IMG/VR virus record: IMGVR_UViG_3300035688_000034
Coordinates: 1 to 34,364 of that record
Length of the DNA stretch: 34,364 bases
DNA from: a virus
Direction: 5' to 3' (one strand)
Shown piece after piece: positions 17,693 through 23,304 of this stretch. The translations under genes and the position numbers were made by a program. Positions within the stretch are counted from its first letter, which is position 1. Every line of letters starts with the position of its first letter. Below the pieces are notes generated by a model. The model saw only the letters and a program-made list of their open reading frames with translations, had not been told where the DNA came from and made no database searches.

Positions 17693-17905
17693 ATGGACGA
17701 CCCAAACGAGGGAGTACTGGTCCTTACCTTTAACAAGGCAGAGCTGAAGTTGCATCGCTACTGTTTCAACTTGTCTCCGTCCGAGCAGTTGATAATCCTG
17801 CAACGCATTATGCCAGTGGTCACGCAGGAGAGCTTTGCATTCGAGCGCGAGATGGGGAAGCAAGAGGCCGCTGCACCTGCTGAGGGCAAACCAGTCAAAG
17901 GGTAG
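17693..17905 (+). CDS. Small hypothetical late protein
   Basis: A 70-residue protein with an AAAGGA site 6-7 bases upstream of ATG 17693. It has a short beta N-terminus and a central helix with LSPSEQLIILQRIMP, then a Glu/Ala/Pro-rich disordered end. No Cys pair or membrane segment apart from moderate hydrophobicity. Unknown function. Confidence 0.6.
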   Translation: MDDPNEGVLVLTFNKAELKLHRYCFNLSPSEQLIILQRIMPVVTQESFAFEREMGKQEAAAPAEGKPVKG

Positions 17906-17908
17906 AAG

Positions 17909-18073
17909 ATGGCAAACCACGAAGAGAACGGGACAATCCTACGGTGGACACGAAGGCTTGTATTCTGCCGCCATTGCAAGTTTGAGTATGAGCAGGAATA
18001 CGGCAAGGATTACAGTTGTCCCGCCTGCGGAGCTGAAGACGATTATTATGTACTAAATGAATACTATGATTAG
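17909..18073 (+). CDS. Zinc-ribbon mini-protein (54 aa)
   Basis: A short open frame from ATG 17909, three bases after the previous stop, encoding 54 residues with Cys pairs CRHC (residues 20-23) and CPAC (37-40), a clear four-Cys zinc ribbon, then an acidic Tyr-rich tail. The AGAAG before the ATG is a weak ribosome site; coupling to the upstream stop is likely. Structural Zn proteins of this size in phages often bind nucleic acids or RNA polymerase; the role here is unknown. Confidence 0.6.
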   Translation: MANHEENGTILRWTRRLVFCRHCKFEYEQEYGKDYSCPACGAEDDYYVLNEYYD

Positions 18074-18082
18074 GAGACGCTG

Positions 18083-18319
18083 ATGGAGATTTTAAGCGCG
18101 GCTGCAAGCCTTGGTGTAGGAGCCTTCTTAGGTACTCTTATATTCATTATCTATCGGATAGACCGTAGAGCAAGTGAGCAACGGTTTGAAAGGCTATGTG
18201 AACACCACGATAAGAAATGGGCAGCAGTTGTTCAGGCTGACCATAAGACCAGAGAGGAGAACACGAAGGCACTCACCGAGTTGGTAGATATACTTACAAA
18301 GATGAACGGTAAGCATTAA
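18083..18319 (+). CDS. Small membrane protein with coiled coil (holin- or XhlA-like)
   Basis: A 78-residue protein. Residues 4-25 are a single transmembrane helix with an N-out arrangement likely, followed by a basic/acidic amphipathic helix of about 45 residues. One N-terminal helix plus a coiled coil resembles XhlA/BhlA-type lysis-associated proteins, but similar shapes serve as anchors. It is the last gene of the late operon before the strong terminator. No endolysin lies next to it, so its link to lysis is only suggestive. Confidence 0.65.
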   Translation: MEILSAAASLGVGAFLGTLIFIIYRIDRRASEQRFERLCEHHDKKWAAVVQADHKTREENTKALTELVDILTKMNGKH

Positions 18320-18352
18320 AATAACCTGTAACGTATCATCCTTTGGCAAGGA

Positions 18353-18374
18353 AGCCCCTCGCCTATGTGGGGCT
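18353..18374 (+). other. Small hairpin ahead of operon terminator
   Basis: AGCCCC (18353-18358) pairs with GGGGCT (18369-18374) around a 10-base loop, just upstream of the terminator. It may protect the mRNA end or form part of a double terminator. Confidence 0.4.
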
Positions 18375-18385
18375 GAGAGATACTT

Positions 18386-18420
18386 CGGGGGTAGGTCGAA
18401 GGGACTACCCCCGTTTTTTG
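18386..18420 (+). terminator. Strong terminator of the late operon
   Basis: A perfect 9-bp GC-rich stem CGGGGGTAG (18386-18394) with CTACCCCCG (18405-18413), a 10-base loop and six T. It ends rightward late transcription before the leftward lysogeny module. Confidence 0.88.
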
Positions 18421-18442
18421 TTGTCTATTGAGTTGCGAAATA

Positions 18443-18470
18443 CGTCAACTTTGGCTGCCCCTGGTTGACG
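18443..18470. repeat. Inverted repeat in the gap between late and lysogeny modules
   Basis: CGTCAAC (18443-18449) and GTTGACG (18464-18470) form a perfect 7-bp inverted repeat 14 bases apart. The remainder of 18421-18525 holds no gene I can support. Confidence 0.45.
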
Positions 18471-18525
18471 GATTCGGAACTTACCGCCGCTTCAGATTAG
18501 CGACCGGTGATGCCTTGACATGTAC

Positions 18526-19026
18526 TTACACTTTATTTAGTAAAGCGAACTCTCCGAAGTATTTTTTCGCTGCTTCGTTGTAGGCTTTAGCAGCATCTTC
18601 TGGATTAGTGAACATCCCTAGTGAGTGCATTATGCCATCCGCTTTAATACGTGCTTCCCAGGGATGCTCTACACTACATTTTGAACCTAAGTGTTTTGTC
18701 ACACCTTTATATTTAGATAACGTGCCAGCCTTGCATTTTAACTTGGCTATATTCGCATGGTTTTGTCTATTAGTACAAAGCCTTAAATTGCACCGCCTAT
18801 TATCTAGTGCATCAAGGTTGATATGGTCTACTTGTTTGCCTTCTGGCGCATCTAATATGAGGCGTGCCATGATAATAGTTATATACTTACCTTTTATATT
18901 TTTTGTTCTTACGGCACATACTCTATTGCGATAACCATGAGCACACCATTTCCATTGATTAAGATAGTCGTAATTCTCATCATCTACGAGTGCGACCTTG
19001 CCCTGTGTCAGTGGTATCTCTTTCAT
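18526..19026 (-). CDS. HNH homing-type endonuclease with AP2 domain
   Basis: A 166-residue protein of the free-standing HNH_3/AP2 class. Residues 60-100 hold VDHINLDALDNRRCNLRLCTNRQNHAN, here split as VDHINLDALDNRRCNLR then LCTNRQNHAN, with the active-site DH and the N...N...H metal pattern. Residues 110-163 are an AP2 DNA-binding domain (YKGVTKH, WEARIKADG, GMFTNPEDAAKAYNEAA, FGEFALLN). Such enzymes cut DNA at a specific site and drive their own spread. The ATG has an AGGAGA site and overlaps the stop of a 56-codon upstream gene. It lies outside the rightward operons, between the late terminator and integrase, as a cargo gene would. It is intact. Confidence 0.9.
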   Translation of the reverse strand: MKEIPLTQGKVALVDDENYDYLNQWKWCAHGYRNRVCAVRTKNIKGKYITIIMARLILDAPEGKQVDHINLDALDNRRCNLRLCTNRQNHANIAKLKCKAGTLSKYKGVTKHLGSKCSVEHPWEARIKADGIMHSLGMFTNPEDAAKAYNEAAKKYFGEFALLNKV

Positions 19027-19193
19027 TCTCTTCTCCTGCGACTAGCCCATGCCTTCTTAGGATCACCGCGAGGATTATTTTTCCAATGTCCTATTATGGT
19101 AAGCTCCTCTTTCAAGACTCTATATAAAGCCTTGCTTCGGTTAAGCTCCCTGATTTCTTTGCGGAGTTGGGCTAAATCTATCTTTGTTGCCAC
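19023..19193 (-). CDS. Small basic protein coupled to the HNH endonuclease
   Basis: A 56-residue open frame from GTG 19193, ending in an ATGA overlap with the HNH start. Residues 1-32 form a Lys/Arg/Glu helix; the C-terminus is strongly basic, ending in four Arg and a Glu. It could be a DNA- or RNA-binding partner of the endonuclease. Its GTG lies six bases after the -10 of a near-consensus promoter, so the mRNA appears leaderless, which supports this start. No family recognised. Confidence 0.6.
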   Translation of the reverse strand: MATKIDLAQLRKEIRELNRSKALYRVLKEELTIIGHWKNNPRGDPKKAWASRRRRE

Positions 19194-19194
19194 C

Positions 19195-19215
19195 TACTAA
19201 ATATAGCATTTAGTA
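19195..19215. promoter_or_regulatory. Palindrome overlapping the HNH-operon -10 (operator candidate)
   Basis: TACTAAAT (19195-19202) and ATTTAGTA (19208-19215) are perfect 8-base arms with a 5-base gap, covering the -10 and the expected start site. A repressor bound here would block the promoter. Confidence 0.5.
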
Positions 19216-19228
19216 AGCTTAATGTCAA
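19200..19228 (-). promoter_or_regulatory. Near-consensus sigma-70 promoter for the HNH operon
   Basis: Read leftward: TTGACA (19228-19223), 17 bases ending in TGC, then TATATT (19205-19200). The GTG start is six bases further. The -35 overlaps the 3' end of the integrase gene. Confidence 0.75.
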
Positions 19229-20139
19229 GATTTCCTCCGCTTTAAATTCATTACGGGGCTGGCTTTCTGATGCTCTTGTAGAGCATGTTTAGTACGTACA
19301 GTTGAGATATATATTTCCGTTGATTTTATATTTGAGTGACCAAGTAATGTCTGAAGGTCTTGTATGCTCCCCCCGTTGTCTAAAAACATAGAGGCTGATG
19401 TATGTCTAACCGTATGAGGTGAGCAGCGCACGTCTTTAACCCCGGCGCGATCCTTCAGCCGATGGATAAAGAGGTACACGCCCTTCGCTTTTATCGGCAC
19501 TCCTTCTTCAGTCAGCCACATGCTATTGCATTGCCGGTGATGATAGAGCAGGTACTTCTTCAGCGCCAGCGCTGTCTTAACATCGAAGCGGACATACCGC
19601 TCTTTGCGTCCCTTGCCATGTATCTTGATTGTGCTGTTCGGCCAGTCGAGATCTCCCAACTGCATGGCCACCAGCTCCGACAACCTGATGGCAGTATCAA
19701 GCATGACCAGTAGGAGCGCGGTATTGCGGGCTTTCAGGTACTCGGTCGTGCCACAGGCCGCCAAGAGGTCGTTAAGCTGGCCCGGGCTGAAGACGGCCAA
19801 GACCTTGTGCGGGACCCGAGGCTGGGGCACTTTCTTCAGCGGGTTGTCCGGGCGGAACCCTTGCTCAATAGTCCAGTTATAGAACGTCCGCAGCACCCGG
19901 TAGTAAATGTGCAGTGTGGCCGGCGCGACTTCCTTTCCTCTCATAGCGAGGAAGCCTATGATCTGAAACTGATCGGCTTCGAGTAGCGGTATCTCCTGGG
20001 TTCGCAGGTACTCCCGGAATATGGCGAGGTTTGCTTTGTAATAGTCAACTGTTTTGGGCGTGCAACCCTGCACAGTTTTGGACGTGAGGAAATAATCGAC
20101 GACTTGGCTATCCGTCAGGAAAGCAGGACTCCTAGACAT
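19225..20139 (-). CDS. int: Tyrosine integrase
   Basis: A 304-residue phage integrase. I choose ATG 20139 because AAGGGGG lies 5 bases upstream; an in-frame TTG at 20154 is less likely. Residues 10-100 are the SAM-like core-binding domain. The catalytic domain is complete: Arg152 (TAIRLSEL), Lys176 (HGKGRKERYV), His242 and Arg245 (HTVRH), His268 (LGHSN) and the nucleophile Tyr277. There is no obvious separate N-terminal arm-binding domain beyond the first ten residues, so it is XerC/D-like in length. It catalyses recombination between attP, just upstream of the gene, and a host tRNA-Gly gene. No excisionase gene is recognised; one of the small early DNA-binding genes could serve. Confidence 0.95.
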   Translation of the reverse strand: MSRSPAFLTDSQVVDYFLTSKTVQGCTPKTVDYYKANLAIFREYLRTQEIPLLEADQFQIIGFLAMRGKEVAPATLHIYYRVLRTFYNWTIEQGFRPDNPLKKVPQPRVPHKVLAVFSPGQLNDLLAACGTTEYLKARNTALLLVMLDTAIRLSELVAMQLGDLDWPNSTIKIHGKGRKERYVRFDVKTALALKKYLLYHHRQCNSMWLTEEGVPIKAKGVYLFIHRLKDRAGVKDVRCSPHTVRHTSASMFLDNGGSIQDLQTLLGHSNIKSTEIYISTVRTKHALQEHQKASPVMNLKRRKS

Positions 20140-20155
20140 ATCTACCCCCTTCAAA

Positions 20156-20193
20156 AGCAGGTTATCTAGGAGGCGACTTTTTAGTGCTAAACC
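20156..20193 (+). repeat. attP left arm (inverted repeat)
   Basis: This 38-base segment matches the reverse complement of 20253-20291 at roughly three quarters of positions with small gaps. Both arms share AGCAGGT, a TAGG stretch and TTTTTAG followed by AAACC. Paired arms on either side of the core fit integrase arm-type or accessory-protein sites. Confidence 0.6.
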
Positions 20194-20212
20194 CTCGATT
20201 TAGCTTTGAAAA

Positions 20213-20254
20213 GCGGGAGACGGGACTCGAACCCGCGACACCCTGCTTGGAAGG
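20213..20254 (-). other. attP: attP core: 3' half of tRNA-Gly(UCC)
   Basis: Read leftward this segment is the 3' half of a tRNA. In order: anticodon loop CTTCCAA (anticodon UCC, Gly) at 20253-20247, anticodon 3' stem GCAGG, variable GTGTC, T-arm GCGGG-TTCGAGT-CCCGT, acceptor strand CTCCCGC (20219-20213). The 5' half is missing. Adjacent to int, this is the attachment site core; integration would rebuild the host tRNA-Gly gene. Confidence 0.85.
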
Positions 20255-20291
20255 TTTAAACGCTAAAAAACTGTCCTACCTAATACCTGCT
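20253..20291 (-). repeat. attP right arm (inverted repeat)
   Basis: Partner of 20156-20193 in inverted orientation. It begins at the anticodon-loop edge of the tRNA-like core and includes TTTTTTAGCGTTTAAACC when read leftward. Confidence 0.6.
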
Positions 20292-20297
20292 GTTTTC

Positions 20298-20741
20298 TTA
20301 TTTATTCAACCAGGTACGCACTCCACCGTGATATGAGCACGTCCCTGGTCCCGTGCTCAGGCTACAGGTTCCATCATTGCATATAGCGGTAGCCCATGAA
20401 TAAAATATCCATTGATCCAATTCAAAAGAATAGCATTTGTCCACCGGTGTTATAGTGGGAGATTGAGTTGACGTAGGAATCGGTATCCCGAAGCATTCCC
20501 ATAATAGTAAGTCGAGAGCCGCAAGATATCCGCCCGGATCATCGATGCCGTACTCCGCAGATAGTTCCGCGATTCTCCCATGGCATTCCCTTAACTCTTC
20601 ATCTGTTAGTGTTGATACCGGCTCCGGCGTGGGTGCTGCGGTTTGGGTAGGCGTTGATGTAGGAGTGGGCGAGAGAGTAGTTTGGACACAGGCGCTACAC
20701 AGTAGCAAGGTTAATAGAAGAACAAGTAATCCCCTTTTCAT
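20298..20741 (-). CDS. DUF3761-like lipoprotein, candidate lysogenic-conversion gene
   Basis: A 147-residue exported lipoprotein. The signal peptide (residues 1-17) is followed by lipobox CSAC with the lipidated Cys at about 18. Next is a Thr/Pro linker of about 25 residues, then a helical segment with Cys-53 and Cys-82, a second Thr/Pro-rich stretch, and a C-terminal domain with ATAICNDGT and GTCSYHGGVRTWL, matching the DUF3761 pattern. It starts 12 bases after the repressor stop on the same strand, so it should be made in the lysogen from the repressor transcript. A surface protein expressed by the prophage suggests superinfection exclusion or altered host surface; this is inference. Thr/Pro-linked lipoproteins of this style are common in Chloroflexota. 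Confidence 0.85.
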   Translation of the reverse strand: MKRGLLVLLLTLLLCSACVQTTLSPTPTSTPTQTAAPTPEPVSTLTDEELRECHGRIAELSAEYGIDDPGGYLAALDLLLWECFGIPIPTSTQSPTITPVDKCYSFELDQWIFYSWATAICNDGTCSLSTGPGTCSYHGGVRTWLNK

Positions 20742-20753
20742 TCTGAGAGACTC

Positions 20754-21398
20754 TTAATAGCTACGCTGCAACCAGACGAGTTGGCCGAGTATTTCCACAT
20801 CTTTAACTTTGACGGCCTTGAATTCCTGATTGGATGATACAAGGCTTACTGTTCCGTCACTCTTATAAACGTGGCGAACTACAACCTCATTACCCAATCG
20901 CAGAACATATATCTTGCCATCCTGGAAAGAGGGGTGTGGATCGAAAACCGCTACGTCCCCGGAATGAATGCCGTCTCCATTTAAGGACTCGCCGCTTATT
21001 TTCAGAGCGAAGAAATCCTTTTTCACTCCACCGACATCATCTATCGATAAGCACACATTACCAAGAATTTGTTGTTCTCTTATCTCAGGATGACCGGCAG
21101 GCACCGAGCCGATTATAGGCACGGTAATAAAGTTCATCTTCTCTTTGATGTCCCGGAGTTCTTTCATAACGGCATCATCCGAGGGCGACAACTTCGCTTC
21201 CCCAACGAAATAAGAGGGGTCAATTTCAAGGGCGTTAGCTATTTTGTACAACATGCGCATAGTAACTCGTCTATTGCCAGTCTCTATTCTGGAAATAGTG
21301 GCAGTAGCACAGGGCACTTTGTCGGCGAGTTCTGCTTGAGTCAAACCCGCTTTCTCACGCGCTATCGCTATTTTCTGGTTTATCTCTCCTGTATTCAT
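20754..21398 (-). CDS. CI/LexA-type repressor with S24 domain, catalytic Lys replaced
   Basis: A 214-residue lysogeny repressor. Residues 6-62 are an XRE-type HTH (LTQAELADKV, ATISRIETG). Residues 95-214 are a LexA-like S24 domain with the Ala101-Gly102 cleavage site and Ser138 in GESL. The position of the catalytic base, expected as Val-Lys, is Val-Arg (EVVVRHVY, Arg175). If that alignment is right, RecA-stimulated self-cleavage could be weak or lost. The gene faces left, away from the early operon, and its promoter places the start site only about 2-3 bases before the ATG, with no ribosome site. The lipoprotein gene follows as a second cistron. Confidence 0.92.
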   Translation of the reverse strand: MNTGEINQKIAIAREKAGLTQAELADKVPCATATISRIETGNRRVTMRMLYKIANALEIDPSYFVGEAKLSPSDDAVMKELRDIKEKMNFITVPIIGSVPAGHPEIREQQILGNVCLSIDDVGGVKKDFFALKISGESLNGDGIHSGDVAVFDPHPSFQDGKIYVLRLGNEVVVRHVYKSDGTVSLVSSNQEFKAVKVKDVEILGQLVWLQRSY

Positions 21399-21407
21399 AG
21401 GAACAAC

Positions 21408-21436
21408 AAAATATCATATAATAACCACTTTGTCAA
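21408..21436 (-). promoter_or_regulatory. Repressor promoter (PRM-like), leaderless
   Basis: Read leftward: TTGACA (21436-21431), 17-base spacer ending TGA, TATTTT (21413-21408). Nine bases then lead to the repressor ATG, so the message is nearly leaderless. Confidence 0.75.
21425..21433. promoter_or_regulatory. Candidate operator OL-like site
   Basis: CCACTTTGT resembles the palindrome CCACTGTGG found in the spacer of the opposite promoter (7 of 9 bases). It overlaps the -35 and spacer of the repressor promoter, a place where binding would adjust repressor synthesis. Confidence 0.35.
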
Positions 21437-21452
21437 TAATTAGTAAAAATGC

Positions 21453-21481
21453 TTGACAAATATATTCCACTGTGGTATACA
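21453..21481 (+). promoter_or_regulatory. Early rightward promoter (PR-like)
   Basis: TTGACA (21453-21458), 17-base spacer, TATACA (21476-21481). It diverges from the repressor promoter; the two -35 boxes form an inverted repeat TTTGTCAA/TTGACAAA 16 bases apart. Confidence 0.85.
21467..21475. promoter_or_regulatory. Candidate operator OR-like palindrome
   Basis: CCACTGTGG is a perfect palindrome around a central T, lying just before the -10 of the early promoter, where a bound repressor would exclude RNA polymerase. Confidence 0.45.
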
Positions 21482-21515
21482 TATTACAGAAAAAGAAAAG
21501 GCGAGGGCTAATTTA

Positions 21516-21749
21516 ATGAAGAAGAATTTACCAACTGGGTATAGTAATGCCAGAAAGAAAACCCCAGCGATGCTCAGGAAGGAACTGGAACTCAGGCGGC
21601 CACTGGCAGAAGCGATGGTTGAAGCGTGGGAACAACAGGGGAGCCAGGCCCGGGCTGCCGAGGTGCTGGGTATCAAGGCCGATACATTTTACAACTGGAC
21701 TCTACGGTTAGGTATTCAGAAGCGGCCAGTTATTGAGGTATCCCGATGA
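21516..21749 (+). CDS. Small HTH DNA-binding protein, first early gene
   Basis: A 77-residue basic protein, the first gene behind the early promoter, in the cro position. Residues 40-65 contain a Fis-like helix-turn-helix: GSQARAAEVLGIKADTFYNW. The start ATG 21516 is preferred over an upstream non-ATG codon that lies in the promoter. The first 30 residues are Lys/Arg-rich. It likely represses the repressor promoter or activates early genes, or acts as excisionase. The Fis-like (not XRE) fold differs from the CI-type partner opposite. Confidence 0.75.
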   Translation: MKKNLPTGYSNARKKTPAMLRKELELRRPLAEAMVEAWEQQGSQARAAEVLGIKADTFYNWTLRLGIQKRPVIEVSR

Positions 21750-22009
21750 GCAAAATCACCATATGCCAAAAGAATCCGAAGCTATCCGCAGCGGGTATCA
21801 AAGGCGGCAATGCGATCCTGGAGAAGTACGGACGCGACCATTACTCACGCATGGGCAAGACGCCGGCGAGAGTAGGAAAAAAGCGGGGCCGGCCGGCAAT
21901 CGCTTATGTGATTGGCAACGATGGCCTTATTTTTTCAGGGAAAGATGCGGTGAGATTGGCACAAGAATCAAAGACGGAACTCAATCCAGCCCGGGAGGAA
22001 CCATACTAG
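21746..22009 (+). CDS. Small basic hypothetical protein
   Basis: An 87-residue protein in ATGA overlap with the HTH gene. Residues 15-38 (AGIKGGNAILEKYGRDHYSRMG) recall the KGG-type Gly-rich motif of con-10/stress proteins, followed by a basic KKRGRP segment, which resembles an AT-hook and may contact DNA. The function is unknown; position and charge favour a DNA-binding accessory role. Confidence 0.6.
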   Translation: MSKITICQKNPKLSAAGIKGGNAILEKYGRDHYSRMGKTPARVGKKRGRPAIAYVIGNDGLIFSGKDAVRLAQESKTELNPAREEPY

Positions 22010-22117
22010 GGCTGAGAGAAAGGAGGAAAGGGCAATTTAGCAAGGGCTTGACAATTTACCATCGCCCACCAGTTCTAATGGAGGCGACTCTGGCGGGCGG
22101 CGGCAAAAGGTTAACGA
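22010..22117. other. Non-coding gap in early operon
   Basis: Gap of 108 bases with no supported gene. It contains a TTGACA at 22048 but no -10 at a workable distance, and several purine-rich ribosome-site-like runs. A frame crossing it has no convincing start. Confidence 0.4.
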
Positions 22118-22396
22118 ATGGAAGCAACGAGAGAGAGGCCATTCCAATATTTAGTCTGCCGGGGCTTGGATCCGCAGACACGAAAGAGGGTGATAAAGGA
22201 CTTGGAGAACATCAGCAGGCTGCTAGGAGAATTCAAAATACAAATAGAGAGGAAGGAAATGATAAAAGGGATGTTCTATCTAGGCACACTCTGGATAACA
22301 GACTGGTACGGCGGCGTCCGGGCAGCAAAGGTTCATCCGCTGATAATCGCGGGACTTCCAGAGGCTACTAGGATCATGCAGGTAACGAGGAATTAA
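22118..22396 (+). CDS. Hypothetical early protein
   Basis: A 92-residue protein with an AAAAGG site before ATG 22118. Mixed basic N-terminus with Cys-14 (YLVCRGLDPQTRKRVIKDLE), then a helix and a hydrophobic patch (GMFYLGTLWITDWYGGV) too short and polar for a clear membrane anchor. No recognisable domain. Confidence 0.55.
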   Translation: MEATRERPFQYLVCRGLDPQTRKRVIKDLENISRLLGEFKIQIERKEMIKGMFYLGTLWITDWYGGVRAAKVHPLIIAGLPEATRIMQVTRN

Positions 22397-22406
22397 GGAG
22401 GAGGCA

Positions 22407-22541
22407 ATGAATCTATCAGTATCTAAATATCTCTGCCCTTTCTGCGGTGAGTGGCATAAGCAGGGCGATCCCGAATATATCGCTCATTTCCCCACAGAGC
22501 AGGAACAAGACATTCTATTGAAGGAAACAAGCCATGTATAA
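22407..22541 (+). CDS. Mini zinc-finger protein (44 aa)
   Basis: An open frame from ATG 22407 with AAGGAGGAGG ahead of it. The N-terminal CPFC pair (residues 10-13) and two later His (17, 27) suggest a single zinc site. It overlaps the next small gene by 8 bases. The strong ribosome site supports translation; the role is unknown. Confidence 0.6.
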   Translation: MNLSVSKYLCPFCGEWHKQGDPEYIAHFPTEQEQDILLKETSHV

Positions 22542-22680
22542 CACTCAAAAGGTATGCCCTCGTTGTGGTTGGCATCAAGGATATGACAAAAACCACGATT
22601 GGCGCAAGGTAGCACTGTTGGAGAAGTGCCCGGAATGCCAGGCGCAACTAGAGACACAACCGTTCAGCCCTGATTATTGA
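22534..22680 (+). CDS. Zinc-ribbon mini-protein (48 aa)
   Basis: ATG 22534 lies inside the end of the previous gene. It has CPRC (residues 8-11) and CPEC (32-35), a typical four-Cys ribbon, with His and Trp between. Unknown function. Confidence 0.6.
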   Translation: MYNTQKVCPRCGWHQGYDKNHDWRKVALLEKCPECQAQLETQPFSPDY

Positions 22681-22697
22681 AAGGAGAAGGAGACGAA

Positions 22698-22901
22698 ATG
22701 AGTTTAGCTTATGACTTAAACGACCTTATTAACGGAAGTGGGATGCAAACCAATTTTACTACTATGTTATTGAAGCTGATATTCAAAGCAGACGAATACA
22801 ACCTTAAGAAGCTACGTAAAGGTTTCCCCGAAGCCGTTGAAATTGTCGAACACTATCAAAAAACAGGAGAGATACTCCACGATGGGGTTATACCTTTTTA
22901 A
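22698..22901 (+). CDS. Hypothetical early protein
   Basis: A 67-residue protein; ATG 22698 follows AAAGGAGAAGGAG, preferred over an upstream TTG. Helical, with LLKLIFKADEYNLKKLRKGFPEA in the middle, written here as LLKLIFKADEYN and LKKLRKGFPEA. No Cys pair or membrane segment. Similar small helical proteins sit upstream of recombination genes in other phages, without known function. Confidence 0.6.
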   Translation: MSLAYDLNDLINGSGMQTNFTTMLLKLIFKADEYNLKKLRKGFPEAVEIVEHYQKTGEILHDGVIPF

Positions 22902-22916
22902 AGGAGAGAAGGAGCG

Positions 22917-23297
22917 ATGAGCGAAGAAATCAGAATCAAACTAGATGAGTTGGCAGACTTGCAAATGGAGCAGGCTGGTATCCAGCTCCGCAAGCAAATC
23001 GATATCGACCAGATAATCACACCTGAAGTTAAAGCAAAGCTCGCTGAGATCGATGCAAAATATCTCGGCGAATCAAGCGACCTGCAAACGAAGATAGCAG
23101 AACTCGACGGCTATATTCGCAAGGCCGTGCTGGACCTCGGCACATCCATCAAGGGCAGTAGGCTACACGCTGTCTGGACAAAGGGGAGAGTTGCTTGGGA
23201 CACACGCGCACTCGACGGGTACGCAACTGCACACCCTGAGATAGCGCCGTTCCGCAAAGAGGGCGCACCATCAGTGTCTATCCGTCCGGCGAAATGA
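22917..23297 (+). CDS. Conserved phage protein next to RecT (Gam-like position)
   Basis: A 126-residue protein starting at ATG 22917 with AAAGGAGAGAAGGAG. Residues 1-70 are a long charged helix likely to coil; residues 80-122 form a compact domain with SRLHAVWTKGRVAWDT and ALDGYATAHPEI, ending in SVSIRP. This arrangement resembles phage proteins that accompany RecT-like genes and occupy the place of host-nuclease inhibitors, but it is not a recognisable Gam. The link to recombination is from context. Confidence 0.7.
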   Translation: MSEEIRIKLDELADLQMEQAGIQLRKQIDIDQIITPEVKAKLAEIDAKYLGESSDLQTKIAELDGYIRKAVLDLGTSIKGSRLHAVWTKGRVAWDTRALDGYATAHPEIAPFRKEGAPSVSIRPAK

Positions 23298-23304
23298 GGT
23301 CACC

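Noticed and set aside
18514-18545. Rightward promoter with TTGACA at about 18514
   Set aside because: The -10 position is poor and it would only read into the antisense of the HNH gene.
20213-20254. A complete tRNA gene
   Set aside because: Only the anticodon-loop-to-acceptor half is present. Sequence upstream cannot form the D arm or the 5' acceptor strand GCGGGAG. It is an att core.
22048-22079. Promoter inside the early operon (TTGACA at 22048)
   Set aside because: No -10-like hexamer at 16-18 bases; the nearest (TCTAAT) is 20 bases away.
21733-22371. Rightward frame of 212 codons crossing two small early genes
   Set aside because: Its composition (Arg/Gly/Asn-rich) and lack of ribosome site mark it as out-of-frame; the overlapping 21746 and 22118 genes have better starts.
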